From SIG622 sp045600125 (GTDB lineage Bacteria > Bacillota > Clostridia > Oscillospirales > CAG-382): DNA of 64,000 nucleotides. A program made the translations under genes and the position numbers. Of this stretch, positions 25,047 to 32,557 are shown in pieces (the stretch's first letter is position 1; each line of letters starts with the position of its first letter). The notes beneath the pieces were generated by a model, which was not told the DNA's origin, ran no database searches, and saw nothing but the letters and a program-made list of their open reading frames with translations. The stretch spans positions 1 through 64,000 of the forward strand of contig JAZRXH010000135.1 of NCBI GenBank assembly GCA_045600125.1. Direction: 5' to 3'.

Positions 25047-25913
25047 ATGCAATACGGAAAGACGTATGAAATACTGTCGGATCACGGATTCCGGCTTCTG
25101 AGTCTGTATCATTCGGCGGTGATGCCGGAGAAGCGGAAATACCGGGAGCATCATCACACGGATATGGAGATTGCTCTCATAAAGCAGGGCAGCGGTCTGT
25201 ACCGGGTGGGAGACCGAAGCTACGACATTCGGAAAGGGGATATCTTCCTTTTTTCGGCGGATGAGGTCCACTGCATCACCGAGATATCCGGCGAGGAGCA
25301 GATGGTGATTATGAACGTACACTTCGCTCCCCGTTTCGTATGGTCGAAGAGCGAATTGTTCGACACGAAATTCCTGAAGGTATTCTTCTGCCGGAGTGAG
25401 CGCTTCGAGAACCGGATCGACCGGGAGAACCCGGCGACGGGGCGCATTGCGGAGCTGCTTCTCGAAATCGAAAAAGAATTCGAGAAGGGAGAAAGCGAAT
25501 ACGAGCTGATGGTGAAGATAAGGCTTTTGACGGTTCTGGTGGAACTGATCCGGAACTACGGGTACGTATCGGCGTCGGAGGTTCCGCCTTTGCCGAAGTC
25601 GGACGGTATCGAGGGCATGGAGAGGACGATGGACTATATCGACGAAAACGTGACCTCTCCCCTTTCGCTTTCCGAGCTGGCAAAAATAGCGGGGATGAAC
25701 CGGACGTATTTCTGCACGGTATTCAAGCGTCTGAACGGAATGTCGCCGTGGGACTACATCACGGTCAAGCGCATCGACATTGCGAGGCGGCTTCTCCTTG
25801 ACCGGAAGAAGACGGTCCTCGAGGTGGCTTTGGAGTGCGGCTTTGGCAGCACGGCGAACTTCAACCGGGCGTTCCGAAAGGTGACAGGAAAAACCCCGAA
25901 AGAGCTGCGGTAG
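25047..25913 (+). CDS. AraC-family transcriptional regulator (cupin sensor)
   Basis: The 288-residue protein has an N-terminal cupin-like sugar-binding domain (HHHTDMEIALIKQGSG, then RKGDIFLFSADEVHCI). Two C-terminal helix-turn-helix motifs follow (LSLSELAKIAGMNRTYFCTV and VLEVALECGFGSTANFNRAF). It is divergent from the five-gene GH10/sugar-acid operon and is the obvious candidate activator. A GGAGAG site precedes the ATG. The stop is followed almost directly by a GC-rich tandem repeat and the long hairpin array. Confidence 0.93.
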   Translation: MQYGKTYEILSDHGFRLLSLYHSAVMPEKRKYREHHHTDMEIALIKQGSGLYRVGDRSYDIRKGDIFLFSADEVHCITEISGEEQMVIMNVHFAPRFVWSKSELFDTKFLKVFFCRSERFENRIDRENPATGRIAELLLEIEKEFEKGESEYELMVKIRLLTVLVELIRNYGYVSASEVPPLPKSDGIEGMERTMDYIDENVTSPLSLSELAKIAGMNRTYFCTVFKRLNGMSPWDYITVKRIDIARRLLLDRKKTVLEVALECGFGSTANFNRAFRKVTGKTPKELR

Positions 25914-25920
25914 CGGGGAT

Positions 25921-25975
25921 GCCCCCGCAGGCAGTGGGGGAGCCCCCACAGGCAGCGGGGAAGCCCCCGCAGGCA
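25921..25975. repeat. 21-bp GC-rich tandem repeat
   Basis: Nearly three copies of a 21-bp unit, GCCCCCGCAGGCAGTGGGGGA with single-base changes, begin 8 bp after the AraC stop codon. The last copy runs into the first 234-bp unit through the shared word GCAGGCAATTC, which also occurs at the unit 2 and unit 3 junctions. Confidence 0.8.
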
Positions 25976-26205
25976 ATTCGAGAATGCACCTCAGAAAAAA
26001 GCGGGAGTACAGATGCCCGAGTATATTCCCGTTTGACCGCCATATATGCGAGCGGTCAAACTCATGGGTTCGGCGAAAACAGTCGGTTTCTGTTTCTCCG
26101 ATGAAGTCAAGCTCCGACTTCATCGGAGGGTTGTTTTTTGGGGAAGGCGCATGCACGAAGTTATTCTGAGTGAAAGTTTTCAAAGAAAACTTTAGCGCTG
26201 TCGCA
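25972..26205 (+). repeat. 234-bp hairpin unit, copy 1
   Basis: The unit begins GGCAATTCGAGAATGCACC. It contains three perfect inverted repeats: GTTTGACCGC/GCGGTCAAAC (26031-26040 and 26052-26061), CTCCGATGAAGTC/GACTTCATCGGAG (26096-26108 and 26116-26128) followed by GGGTTGTTTTTTG, and AAAGTTTTC/GAAAACTTT (26173-26181 and 26185-26193). The second hairpin with its T-run looks like a plus-strand intrinsic terminator. It may serve the AraC gene just upstream. Confidence 0.85.
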
Positions 26206-26438
26206 GGCAATTCGAGAATGCACCGCAGGAAAAGCGGGAGTACAGATGCCCGAGTATTGTACCGCTTTGCCGCCATAAGTCCGAGCGGTCAAACTCATGG
26301 GTTCGGCGAATACAGTCGGTTTCTGTTTCTCCGATGAAGTCAAACTCCGACTTCATCGGAGGGTTGTTTTTTGGGGAAGGCGCATGCACGAAGTTATTCT
26401 GAGTGAAAGTTTTCAAAGAAAACTTTAGCGCTGTCGCA
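26206..26438 (+). repeat. 234-bp hairpin unit, copy 2
   Basis: Direct tandem copy, highly similar throughout. The terminator-like hairpin is at 26329-26361 with the same T-run. In the first hairpin the left arm is GCTTTGCCGC (26264-26273) while the right arm remains GCGGTCAAAC (26285-26294), so this stem is broken. The left arm would match the right arms of copies 3 and 4 perfectly. Confidence 0.85.
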
Positions 26439-26612
26439 GGCAATTCGAGAATGCACCTCAGAAAAAGCGGGGGTACAGATGCCCGAGTATATTCCCGTTT
26501 GACCGCCATATATGCGAGCGGCAAAGCTCATGGGTTCGGCAAAAACAGTCAGTTTCTGTTTCTCCGATGAAGTCAAGCTCCGACTTCATCGGAGATTTAT
26601 TTTTCGGGGAAG
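26439..26612 (+). repeat. 234-bp hairpin unit, copy 3 (truncated)
   Basis: The copy is intact through the CTCCGATGAAGTC hairpin (26562-26594), then diverges: the T-run is ATTTATTTTTC and the last third, with the AAAGTTTTC stem, is missing. The first hairpin has left arm GTTTGACCGC (26497-26506) and right arm GCGGCAAAGC (26518-26527), a mismatched combination. Confidence 0.82.
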
Positions 26613-26613
26613 A

Positions 26614-26651
26614 CCTTCAGCCCTTGGCTGAAGGGGCACGGCAAAGCCGTG
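26614..26651. repeat. double hairpin
   Basis: CCTTCAGCC/GGCTGAAGG (9 bp, CTT loop) is followed 2 bp later by CACGGC/GCCGTG (6 bp, AAA loop). It directly abuts the truncated third repeat unit. Confidence 0.7.
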
Positions 26652-26751
26652 AAGGAAGAGGTTGTTATACGTTCGCCTTTTCCGATTAAGGGATCATTTT
26701 CGGCGCACGCCGTAGGTGCATCAAACGACCACTTTTCTCGAGTACGGGGGT

Positions 26752-26781
26752 GGTACTTTTGCCAAGAGCTGCAAAAGTACC
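26752..26781. repeat. perfect 11-bp inverted repeat GGTACTTTTGC
   Basis: GGTACTTTTGC and GCAAAAGTACC are separated by 8 bp. I recall similar hairpins as dispersed intergenic elements in related genomes; only one copy is present here. Confidence 0.7.
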
Positions 26782-26792
26782 CAAAAAAGCCC

Positions 26793-26821
26793 GTAGGAAG
26801 GGCTAAGCCCGCCCTTCCTAC
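26793..26821. repeat. perfect 11-bp inverted repeat GTAGGAAGGGC
   Basis: GTAGGAAGGGC and GCCCTTCCTAC flank a 7-bp loop, 11 bp after the previous inverted repeat. No T-run follows on the plus strand. On the minus strand the T-run of the AAAAAAG segment lies 5 bp beyond, so weak minus-strand termination is possible. Confidence 0.65.
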
Positions 26822-26851
26822 ACTATCCCGGCGTCGTACTTGCCTTTGCAA

Positions 26852-27299
26852 TCACCCTGCTTTGTTCCTCGCATCCTGCCGATTGCAAACGGTCTGCCAT
26901 CAGAAAACCTATGCGGTTTTCCGATGCCTTTCCCCTTTTGGACACCCGAAAGGTGCAGGTTAAAATGCCGCCTTGCAGGTCTTCAATCAGCCCCACAGCT
27001 CCGCTCCGGCACAAAGCGAAAATTTGTCGCCGCAGTGTCCCCCGACACCGAGTTTTGGTCGGGACCCAGACAAAACCGTACCCGCAGTAAGCACGAGTGT
27101 AACCGAGTGGGGTTTGCTAAAACTATTATCAAACCATTATTCTTCGACATCTCCATGGATTTGGCTTTCCTTGGAAAAGATGCTTAATAAAGGGAATCAC
27201 TCGCTTGTTGACGTGACGACACTCATCAGTGAGCAAAGCCAAATAGAGAACTTTGGCAAAACAATGCAACCGAAGGTTCGGTGTCATAGCGTCTGCCGC
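26852..27299. other. non-coding stretch within the repeat region
   Basis: No frame here has a ribosome binding site plus a plausible protein; short open frames exist on both strands but are not supported. The sequence is mosaic: small inverted words, a GTCCCCCGACACCGAG segment, then an AT-richer part. I see no transposase remnant, tRNA or riboswitch. Confidence 0.5.
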
Positions 27300-27392
27300 G
27301 GCAATTCGAGAATGCACCTCACGAAAAAACGGGAGTACCGATGCCCGAGTATATTCCCGTTTGACCGCCATATATGCGAGCGGCAAAGCTCA
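27300..27392 (+). repeat. 234-bp hairpin unit, detached partial copy 4
   Basis: The first 93 bp of the unit recur about 690 bp beyond copy 3, beginning GGCAATTCGAGAATGCACC and ending at GCGGCAAAGCTCA. It carries left arm GTTTGACCGC and right arm GCGGCAAAGC, the same mixed pair as copy 3. Confidence 0.8.
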
Positions 27393-27470
27393 GAGTTTCA
27401 CCACACTTTCATAATACCTTCTGCTGCGGCGCTTTATGCCGCAGCAGACAGTCGGCGCTCGCCCCTTATC

Positions 27471-27510
27471 GAAGAAAAACACAGCCCAAGTCCGTATGGG
27501 CCTGGGCTGT
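27471..27510 (-). terminator. terminator of uxaC-uxuB
   Basis: On the minus strand ACAGCCCAGG pairs with ACTTGGGCTGT (one interruption), followed by GTTTTTCTTC, 65 bp past the uxuB stop. Confidence 0.78.
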
Positions 27511-27574
27511 CTTAAAGTTTTCGCCCGCCTTTTTCAAAAGGCGGCGAGGGTGTGGGGCGAGCAGCCCTGCATTA

Positions 27575-28423
27575 TTATATTCCGCTGTGGGCAAGGAAGC
27601 CGCCGTCGACGGGGACGGTGATGCCGGTGACGAAGCCGGCAGAGGCGTCGTCGAGGAGCCAGGACACGCAGCCGTACAGTTCTTCGGGTTCGCCGAAGCG
27701 CCGGACGGGGGTATGGTTCATCACGTTCTGACCTCTTTGGGTAAGACCGCCGTCGGGAGTCCGGAGGATCTTCACGCTCCGCTCGTTCACGAAGAAGCCG
27801 GGGGCTACGGCGTTGACACGGATGCCGCTCTCTGCAAAGTAAACGGCAAGCCATTCGGTGAGGTTGATGACCGCCGCCTTGCTCATGGCGTAGGCGGGGA
27901 CTCTTGTCAGGGGACGGTAGCTGTTCATCGAGGCGAAGTTGATGATGTTTCCGCCGCCCTTGCGGATCATCTGCCTGGAAAAGGCTCTTGTGGGGATGAC
28001 CGTGCCGACGGTGTTGATCTCAAGGACGCTTCTGAAGGTATCCATATCCAGATCGTAGAAGTTGGTCTCTCCCTCCTGCGGGTTATCAAGGTGGGTCTTG
28101 TCAAAGGTGAAATCGGTGGTGATTGCCTTCGGATTGTTGCCGCCGGCGCCGTTGATGAGGAAATCTGCGCCGCCGTAGGTCTCAAGGACCTTCTGCGCCG
28201 CCTCTTCGATCCTTGCTTCATCGGTCACGTCCGCCGGGAAGACAAGACAGTCGCCGCCGTCCTGCCTTATCGCATCGGCGACCTTTGCCAGTTTTTCTTC
28301 TGTTCTTCCGATGAGCACGACCTTAGCGCCGTCCTTTGCGAGGTTCTTGGCGATGACCGAGCAGAGTGTGCCGCCCGCACCCGTTACGACCGCAACCTTG
28401 CCTTCAAATTTTCTGTTTTCCAT
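27575..28423 (-). CDS. uxuB: D-mannonate oxidoreductase (fructuronate reductase), SDR type
   Basis: The 282-residue SDR has the TGAGGTLCS cofactor loop, INGAGGNNPKA in place of the usual NNAG block, and the catalytic Tyr-Lys in YAMSK. The NNPKA segment with an inserted loop is characteristic of the Bacillus-type UxuB (YjmF) and of gluconate 5-dehydrogenase-like SDRs. Its position directly behind uxaC makes D-fructuronate to D-mannonate the likely reaction. AAAGGAAA precedes the ATG. The next enzyme, mannonate dehydratase (UxuA), is not in the window. Confidence 0.86.
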   Translation of the reverse strand: MENRKFEGKVAVVTGAGGTLCSVIAKNLAKDGAKVVLIGRTEEKLAKVADAIRQDGGDCLVFPADVTDEARIEEAAQKVLETYGGADFLINGAGGNNPKAITTDFTFDKTHLDNPQEGETNFYDLDMDTFRSVLEINTVGTVIPTRAFSRQMIRKGGGNIINFASMNSYRPLTRVPAYAMSKAAVINLTEWLAVYFAESGIRVNAVAPGFFVNERSVKILRTPDGGLTQRGQNVMNHTPVRRFGEPEELYGCVSWLLDDASAGFVTGITVPVDGGFLAHSGI

Positions 28424-28479
28424 GACTTTTTCCTTTCTGTATCTGTTCTGTTCTTGTTTCGATGTCTATATATCACTTT

Positions 28480-29838
28480 TTATTTGTTTTCAGCCGGCAG
28501 GATCCTGCTTTTCGCATTTTCGTAGCAGATCATACGCAGGATGCGCTTCTGCACGGCAAGGTCGCTTGTGATCTCTCCCTTTGCCGCTTTTTCGGCGATG
28601 TAGGAGCAGAGTACCCTTCGGAAATAATCGTGACGTGCGAAGGAAAGCACGCTGCGGGAATCGGTGGTCATGCCGATGAACTGCGACAGCACGCCGAAGG
28701 AGGAAATGCAGTCCAGCGTATAGCGCATTCCCATGATGTGATCGCACCACCACCAGGCGGCTCCGAGCTGTACCTTGGAGGGAACGCCGTCCTCCGAGTA
28801 GGAGCCCTGCAGGACGGCAAGTCTCGGCACGTCCGCCATATTCAGCGGGAAAAGAACGGTTTTCGGAAGCCCCGAAGCCTCGCATCCGCCGAGGAAACCG
28901 CACAGTCCGTCCACGTCGATGCTTCCCGCTCCCGCAAAGCCTCCGGTGCTGCCGGCAAGGCGGCGAAGGCGCTCGCTGGTATCCCGCTTGGCGCCGAGAT
29001 GCAGCAGCATGGTCATGCCGTTCTTTTCGTACAGCGACGCAAGTCTTGTGAGGACGGCGGTGGCAAGGCGGAAGCGTTCTTCCTTGGTAAGGGGCTCGCC
29101 GCGCAGGCTCTTTCGGAAGTATTCTTCCGTATGACCGTCGTCCGGCAGGAAGGCAAAGCCGCTGTCAACAGCCGTGTCGGCGAAGGAAGCGCCTTTTCTT
29201 CGGAAGTCCCGCAGAACCTCCCCGACGCACCCGGCGTAGGCATCAAGGTCTTCCGCTTTCTTTCCCGTTTTTTCAAGGAGCTTTGCGGCAATATCGGCGT
29301 CCGGCAGGAGCAGGTTATCCGCCCGCAGGGACGGAGCGCATTTCTTTCCGTCAAAGGGGGAAAGATCGTCAAAGAGCGACGCCACCGGGCTCTGGTACTC
29401 TACGTTGAATTTTTCGAGAAGTGCGTTATTGGTAAAACCCTTGTCGGCGATGACGGCGTTCGCCTCGTCGTAAATTTCACGGGCGTTTCCGGCGTTCGGG
29501 ATCCTGTCGATGCCGAAGACGCTCTTCAGCTCGCACAGTGACCAGTCGTATACGGGATTGCCCGTAAGGAGCGGGAAGACCTCGCAGAATTTCGAGAATT
29601 TTTCATAAGGCTCCGCCTCGCCGGTTATGTACTTTTCGGGCACACCGCAGATGCGCATGAGGCGGTGCTTGTAGGGGTCGCAGCCGAGCCACAGCTCGTA
29701 TATTCCCTTGTACCTTGCGTTGCCTGCGATATCGGCGGGCACAAGATGGTTGTGGTAGTCGATCACGGGAAGCGACTTTGCTTCCTCGTAAAGCTGCACG
29801 GCTCTGTCACTGCAGAGAAGGAAATTTTCGTCCGGCAT
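28480..29838 (-). CDS. uxaC: glucuronate isomerase
   Basis: The 452-residue protein converts D-glucuronate to D-fructuronate (and galacturonate to tagaturonate). The family signatures are visible: VIDYHNHLVP with the metal-binding histidines near the N-terminus, WWWCDHIMGM, GMTTDSRSVLSF and RHDYFRR near the end. The ATG at 29838 was chosen since CGAGGTG lies 9 nt upstream; a GTG four codons earlier sits inside that SD. It is the first gene of a two-gene operon with uxuB and is divergent from an AraC regulator. The pair fits use of glucuronic acid side chains released from xylan. Confidence 0.94.
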   Translation of the reverse strand: MPDENFLLCSDRAVQLYEEAKSLPVIDYHNHLVPADIAGNARYKGIYELWLGCDPYKHRLMRICGVPEKYITGEAEPYEKFSKFCEVFPLLTGNPVYDWSLCELKSVFGIDRIPNAGNAREIYDEANAVIADKGFTNNALLEKFNVEYQSPVASLFDDLSPFDGKKCAPSLRADNLLLPDADIAAKLLEKTGKKAEDLDAYAGCVGEVLRDFRRKGASFADTAVDSGFAFLPDDGHTEEYFRKSLRGEPLTKEERFRLATAVLTRLASLYEKNGMTMLLHLGAKRDTSERLRRLAGSTGGFAGAGSIDVDGLCGFLGGCEASGLPKTVLFPLNMADVPRLAVLQGSYSEDGVPSKVQLGAAWWWCDHIMGMRYTLDCISSFGVLSQFIGMTTDSRSVLSFARHDYFRRVLCSYIAEKAAKGEITSDLAVQKRILRMICYENAKSRILPAENK

Positions 29839-29946
29839 TTTTTCATACACCTCGTTTACTGTCGGAATTCTGCCTTTTACGCCGTTCCGAATTTTCCGAA
29901 AATTCGGTTTTGCGTCATACTCGTGTCATAGTTTCCGTCTACTATC

Positions 29947-29975
29947 AGCATAGTACGGAATGCGCCCGAATGCAA
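29947..29975 (-). promoter_or_regulatory. promoter of uxaC-uxuB
   Basis: The minus strand shows TTGCAT, a 17-bp spacer and TATGCT, about 110 bp before the uxaC start. Both boxes are imperfect, consistent with dependence on an activator such as the divergent AraC-type protein. Confidence 0.55.
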
Positions 29976-30043
29976 TATCCGAAAACCACAAGTTTTTGTA
30001 CTATTCGAGCAGTTCCCAAATTTCTGCACGAAGGAGATGCGGG

Positions 30044-30814
30044 ATGAAATACATTCTGTCCATGCACGGTATGCCCTTTTCCTGCGACAACGTGGATATT
30101 CTGTTCGTCACAAGGGACAGCGGATTCGTCAACACCTCTCACGCCGGGGGGCGCAAAAAGGCGGCTTTCGTCTTCACCGTTTCGGGAAAGATCCGATACG
30201 ATTTCCCGACTCCCGACGTTCCTGCCATCCTTGCGGGAAGCGGAAAGGCGCTGTACGTTCCCAAGGGAACGAAGTACGCCGGTCATTTTCTGGAGGATCA
30301 TACCGTTCTCAAGGTCCTGCAGTTCGACCTTACCGAGAACGAGGCGGGAAGCTCCCCGAAAATTCCCCTTCTCTGCAGCGGGGAGAAGATGACCGAGATT
30401 TTTTCCTCTCTCGGCGTCCACGGGAGAAACGACTCCTTCGGCTGTCTTGCGGCGGTATACGAGCTTTTCTCCCTTATCATGAAGGGAAAGGACGAGACTC
30501 TGGGCGGAAAGTATGCAAAGCTCCGTCCGGCTCTCGACGAGATGGAGCAGCATTTCGACGAGAAGTGCAAGGTGAGCGCCTATTCCGGGCTGTGCGGCAT
30601 GAGCGAGGCGGGCTTCCGGCGGTTATTCGCCGAATACACGGGGGTCTCCCCCATCGAGTACCGGAACGAGCTGCGGCTTTCCGAGGCACGGAAGCTCATT
30701 CTCAGCGGCGAATACAGCGTGAGCGAGGCGGCGGAGCTGACCGGCTTCGACAATCTTTCCTTCTTTTACCGGATGTACAGACGGCGGTACGGAAAGGCTC
30801 CGAAGGGGAAATGA
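30044..30814 (+). CDS. AraC-family transcriptional regulator
   Basis: The 256-residue protein has a divergent N-terminal sensing domain and a C-terminal AraC DNA-binding domain (AYSGLCGMSEAGFRRLFAEY and VSEAAELTGFDNLSFFYRMY). I used the ATG at 30044, preceded by AAGGAG 7 nt upstream, not the earlier in-frame ATG without a site. It is divergent from uxaC-uxuB and so probably responds to uronates. It ends at a bidirectional terminator. Confidence 0.9.
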   Translation: MKYILSMHGMPFSCDNVDILFVTRDSGFVNTSHAGGRKKAAFVFTVSGKIRYDFPTPDVPAILAGSGKALYVPKGTKYAGHFLEDHTVLKVLQFDLTENEAGSSPKIPLLCSGEKMTEIFSSLGVHGRNDSFGCLAAVYELFSLIMKGKDETLGGKYAKLRPALDEMEQHFDEKCKVSAYSGLCGMSEAGFRRLFAEYTGVSPIEYRNELRLSEARKLILSGEYSVSEAAELTGFDNLSFFYRMYRRRYGKAPKGK

Positions 30815-30865
30815 GCGATTCACTCTGTCCGTGCCCGATCCTTTCATTATCAGAATCCAAAATAA

Positions 30866-30910
30866 GCATAAAAAACAGTCCGGCTCCCCAAAAGTCGGAC
30901 TGCTTTTCTA
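30866..30910. terminator. bidirectional terminator between convergent genes
   Basis: CAGTCCG and CGGACTG flank a loop of about 13 nt, with AAAAA on the left and CTTTTCTATTTC on the right. Read on the minus strand the hairpin is followed by TTTTTTATGC. It serves both the AraC-type gene and the 58-residue small gene. Confidence 0.8.
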
Positions 30911-30931
30911 TTTCGGTTCGTTAATAAAGCT

Positions 30932-31108
30932 TCAATAGCCAAACATGAGCGATGCGCTGTCCTCCGAGGTCTTCCAATCGGACTTATAAGCCGCTGCACC
31001 GGCGAGAATATCGGGATTGAAGAGGACGCTGCTGGTGGCGATGATGTCCGCTGCGCTGACTTTCAGCTCCGACACTTCGGGAGCCGTATATTTCTTTTCG
31101 TTTTTCAT
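30932..31108 (-). CDS. 58-residue small protein of unknown function
   Basis: The frame encodes 58 residues starting MKNEKKYTAPEVSELKVSAA and ending SEDSASLMFGY. It has a strong AAAGGAG site 8 nt before the ATG, lies 30 bp behind a secreted-protein gene in the same direction, and is closed by a strong terminator. The pattern Lys-rich start, then TAPEVSELKVSAADIIATSS, resembles many small Clostridial proteins beginning with KPE(V/L)-type segments followed by DxIxTS. Some of these are suspected peptide precursors; this is recollection and not proof. There is no signal peptide and no cysteine. Confidence 0.75.
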   Translation of the reverse strand: MKNEKKYTAPEVSELKVSAADIIATSSVLFNPDILAGAAAYKSDWKTSEDSASLMFGY

Positions 31109-31138
31109 GGTAAAGTCTCCTTTCGTATACTCGGGGCG

Positions 31139-32320
31139 TCAGGCGTCGATGTCGACTTCGTTGACAACGGCTGTGATCAATTCGCCGGCATATGCTTTAC
31201 CGTTCACATAGGGGATGGCGATCATGGTATCACCGAAGGCTGCCTCGGGAATGTCGGTGAGGTCTGCGCCGAAGGTATTGCCGATGCCGATGGAGTTGAC
31301 CGGAATGTTCACGAACACGGCGTCTTCCATATAGGTGGAGCTGTAGTTTGCGGAAGGGATGATGTAAGCGCCGACCGAGGTGATCTCCATTTCTTCGTCA
31401 GTGCTGAAAAGGTACCACACGAACCGGAGAGCAGCGGTCACGGTGCCGCCGACGGTCGTCTTCTTTGCCTGCGCGGAGGGAATGCCGGAAACAGGGGCAT
31501 CCTCACCGGGGGCAGGAGTGATCACCGGGGCAAGCTTCAGACCGTTGATCGCATCCGTAAGCGCCTTGTTCAACGCATCTACATCAGACTGTCTGACAGC
31601 CGGATAAGCATTATTTATCTTATCCAGCACATCTTCGAGGTTTTCCCAGGAATCCTCGGTATACATGCTTTTTTCAAAGCCGGCAGCTTCGAAATTCTGT
31701 ATCGTTTTGTTCAGTTCGGAAAAGTCCGGTTTCTTATAGTTTCTGAATTCGTCGAAGGAGTCGAATTCTCCGAGGAAAATGCAGGAGTCGAAATAATCAA
31801 CGGCTTCAGCCTCACTGCTGAAAACACCGTAATCGTACCACGCCGTATATTCCACGCCGTAATTCATGTTACATGGACGCAAATGGAGATAATAATAGTG
31901 ATATTTGTCCCCGTTCTTGACCTTACTGAAATCGCTGAAGCATACTTTGACTGTCCAATCGTCGTAGTTGTTTTCGTCTTTGGTCAGAGAAGAATCGATA
32001 CCGGTCCAATTGTTTCCGAGGGAAAGGACGTAATTATAGTCACACTCAAAATCCATTCCGTCGGGAGAATCGGAGGCGATAAGGAACATATCGAATCGGT
32101 TGGAAACGTTGCTCCAGAAATTAAGCCAACCAAGCTCCTTCGCAGAGTCGATCTGGAATTTGAAGGTGACGAAGCTTTTGTCCACACCGCCGATATTCTC
32201 GGTCACTACGGACAGGTCATAGGGCTCGTAATACGGGAGCTCATCGGCTGCGCTCGCAAAGAGTGCGCCGACCGTCATGACAGTCAAAGCCATGACAACA
32301 GCAGCAAGAATTTTTTTCAT
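31139..32320 (-). CDS. secreted FIVAR-domain protein
   Basis: The 393-residue product has a clear signal peptide (MKKILAAVVMALTVMTVGAL, cleavage after ASA near residue 25). A beta-rich domain at about 30-190, possibly carbohydrate-binding or adhesive, follows. Residues about 207-267 are helical (LNKTIQNFEAAGF, then DVDALNKALTDAINGL) and match the FIVAR sugar-binding repeat. After a Pro-rich linker there is a C-terminal beta domain. No anchor motif or dockerin is visible, so it may be freely secreted. A GAAAGGAAG site precedes the ATG, and a promoter lies upstream. It is probably co-transcribed with the 58-residue gene. Confidence 0.82.
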   Translation of the reverse strand: MKKILAAVVMALTVMTVGALFASAADELPYYEPYDLSVVTENIGGVDKSFVTFKFQIDSAKELGWLNFWSNVSNRFDMFLIASDSPDGMDFECDYNYVLSLGNNWTGIDSSLTKDENNYDDWTVKVCFSDFSKVKNGDKYHYYYLHLRPCNMNYGVEYTAWYDYGVFSSEAEAVDYFDSCIFLGEFDSFDEFRNYKKPDFSELNKTIQNFEAAGFEKSMYTEDSWENLEDVLDKINNAYPAVRQSDVDALNKALTDAINGLKLAPVITPAPGEDAPVSGIPSAQAKKTTVGGTVTAALRFVWYLFSTDEEMEITSVGAYIIPSANYSSTYMEDAVFVNIPVNSIGIGNTFGADLTDIPEAAFGDTMIAIPYVNGKAYAGELITAVVNEVDIDA

Positions 32321-32455
32321 GGAATCTTCCTTTCGTAGGTGTCGTAGGTGGAAAATTTCAGTGCGATTACTTCAAAGCCGGCATTTTCCGCTTCGGGCGC
32401 TCTTAAAAAACGCCTTTTTCGGGCACCTCTCCGAGCAAAGCACCAATTATGTAGT

Positions 32456-32484
32456 ATTGTACCACGGCGGTTCTAAAAAAGCAA
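32456..32484 (-). promoter_or_regulatory. promoter of the FIVAR gene
   Basis: The minus strand shows TTGCTT, a 17-bp spacer and TACAAT, about 135 bp before the start codon. Confidence 0.7.
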
Positions 32485-32557
32485 GCCGTGCAGGCAGTTT
32501 CTCTTTGCAAATTTTGTAAATTTTATGTTACAGAAGTGAAGCGCTTTGTAACGCCGC

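Noticed and set aside
26041..26095. tRNA-like GGGTTCGGCGA word in the repeat unit
   Set aside because: Only a T-loop-like word; no acceptor, D or anticodon stems can be formed around it.
25984..27386. Several 60-110 codon frames inside the repeat array, on both strands
   Set aside because: They repeat because the DNA repeats, lack ribosome binding sites, and differ in frame and ends among copies.
25921..27392. CRISPR array
   Set aside because: The repeats are about 234 bp or 21 bp long, head to tail without unique spacers of constant length, and no cas genes are near.
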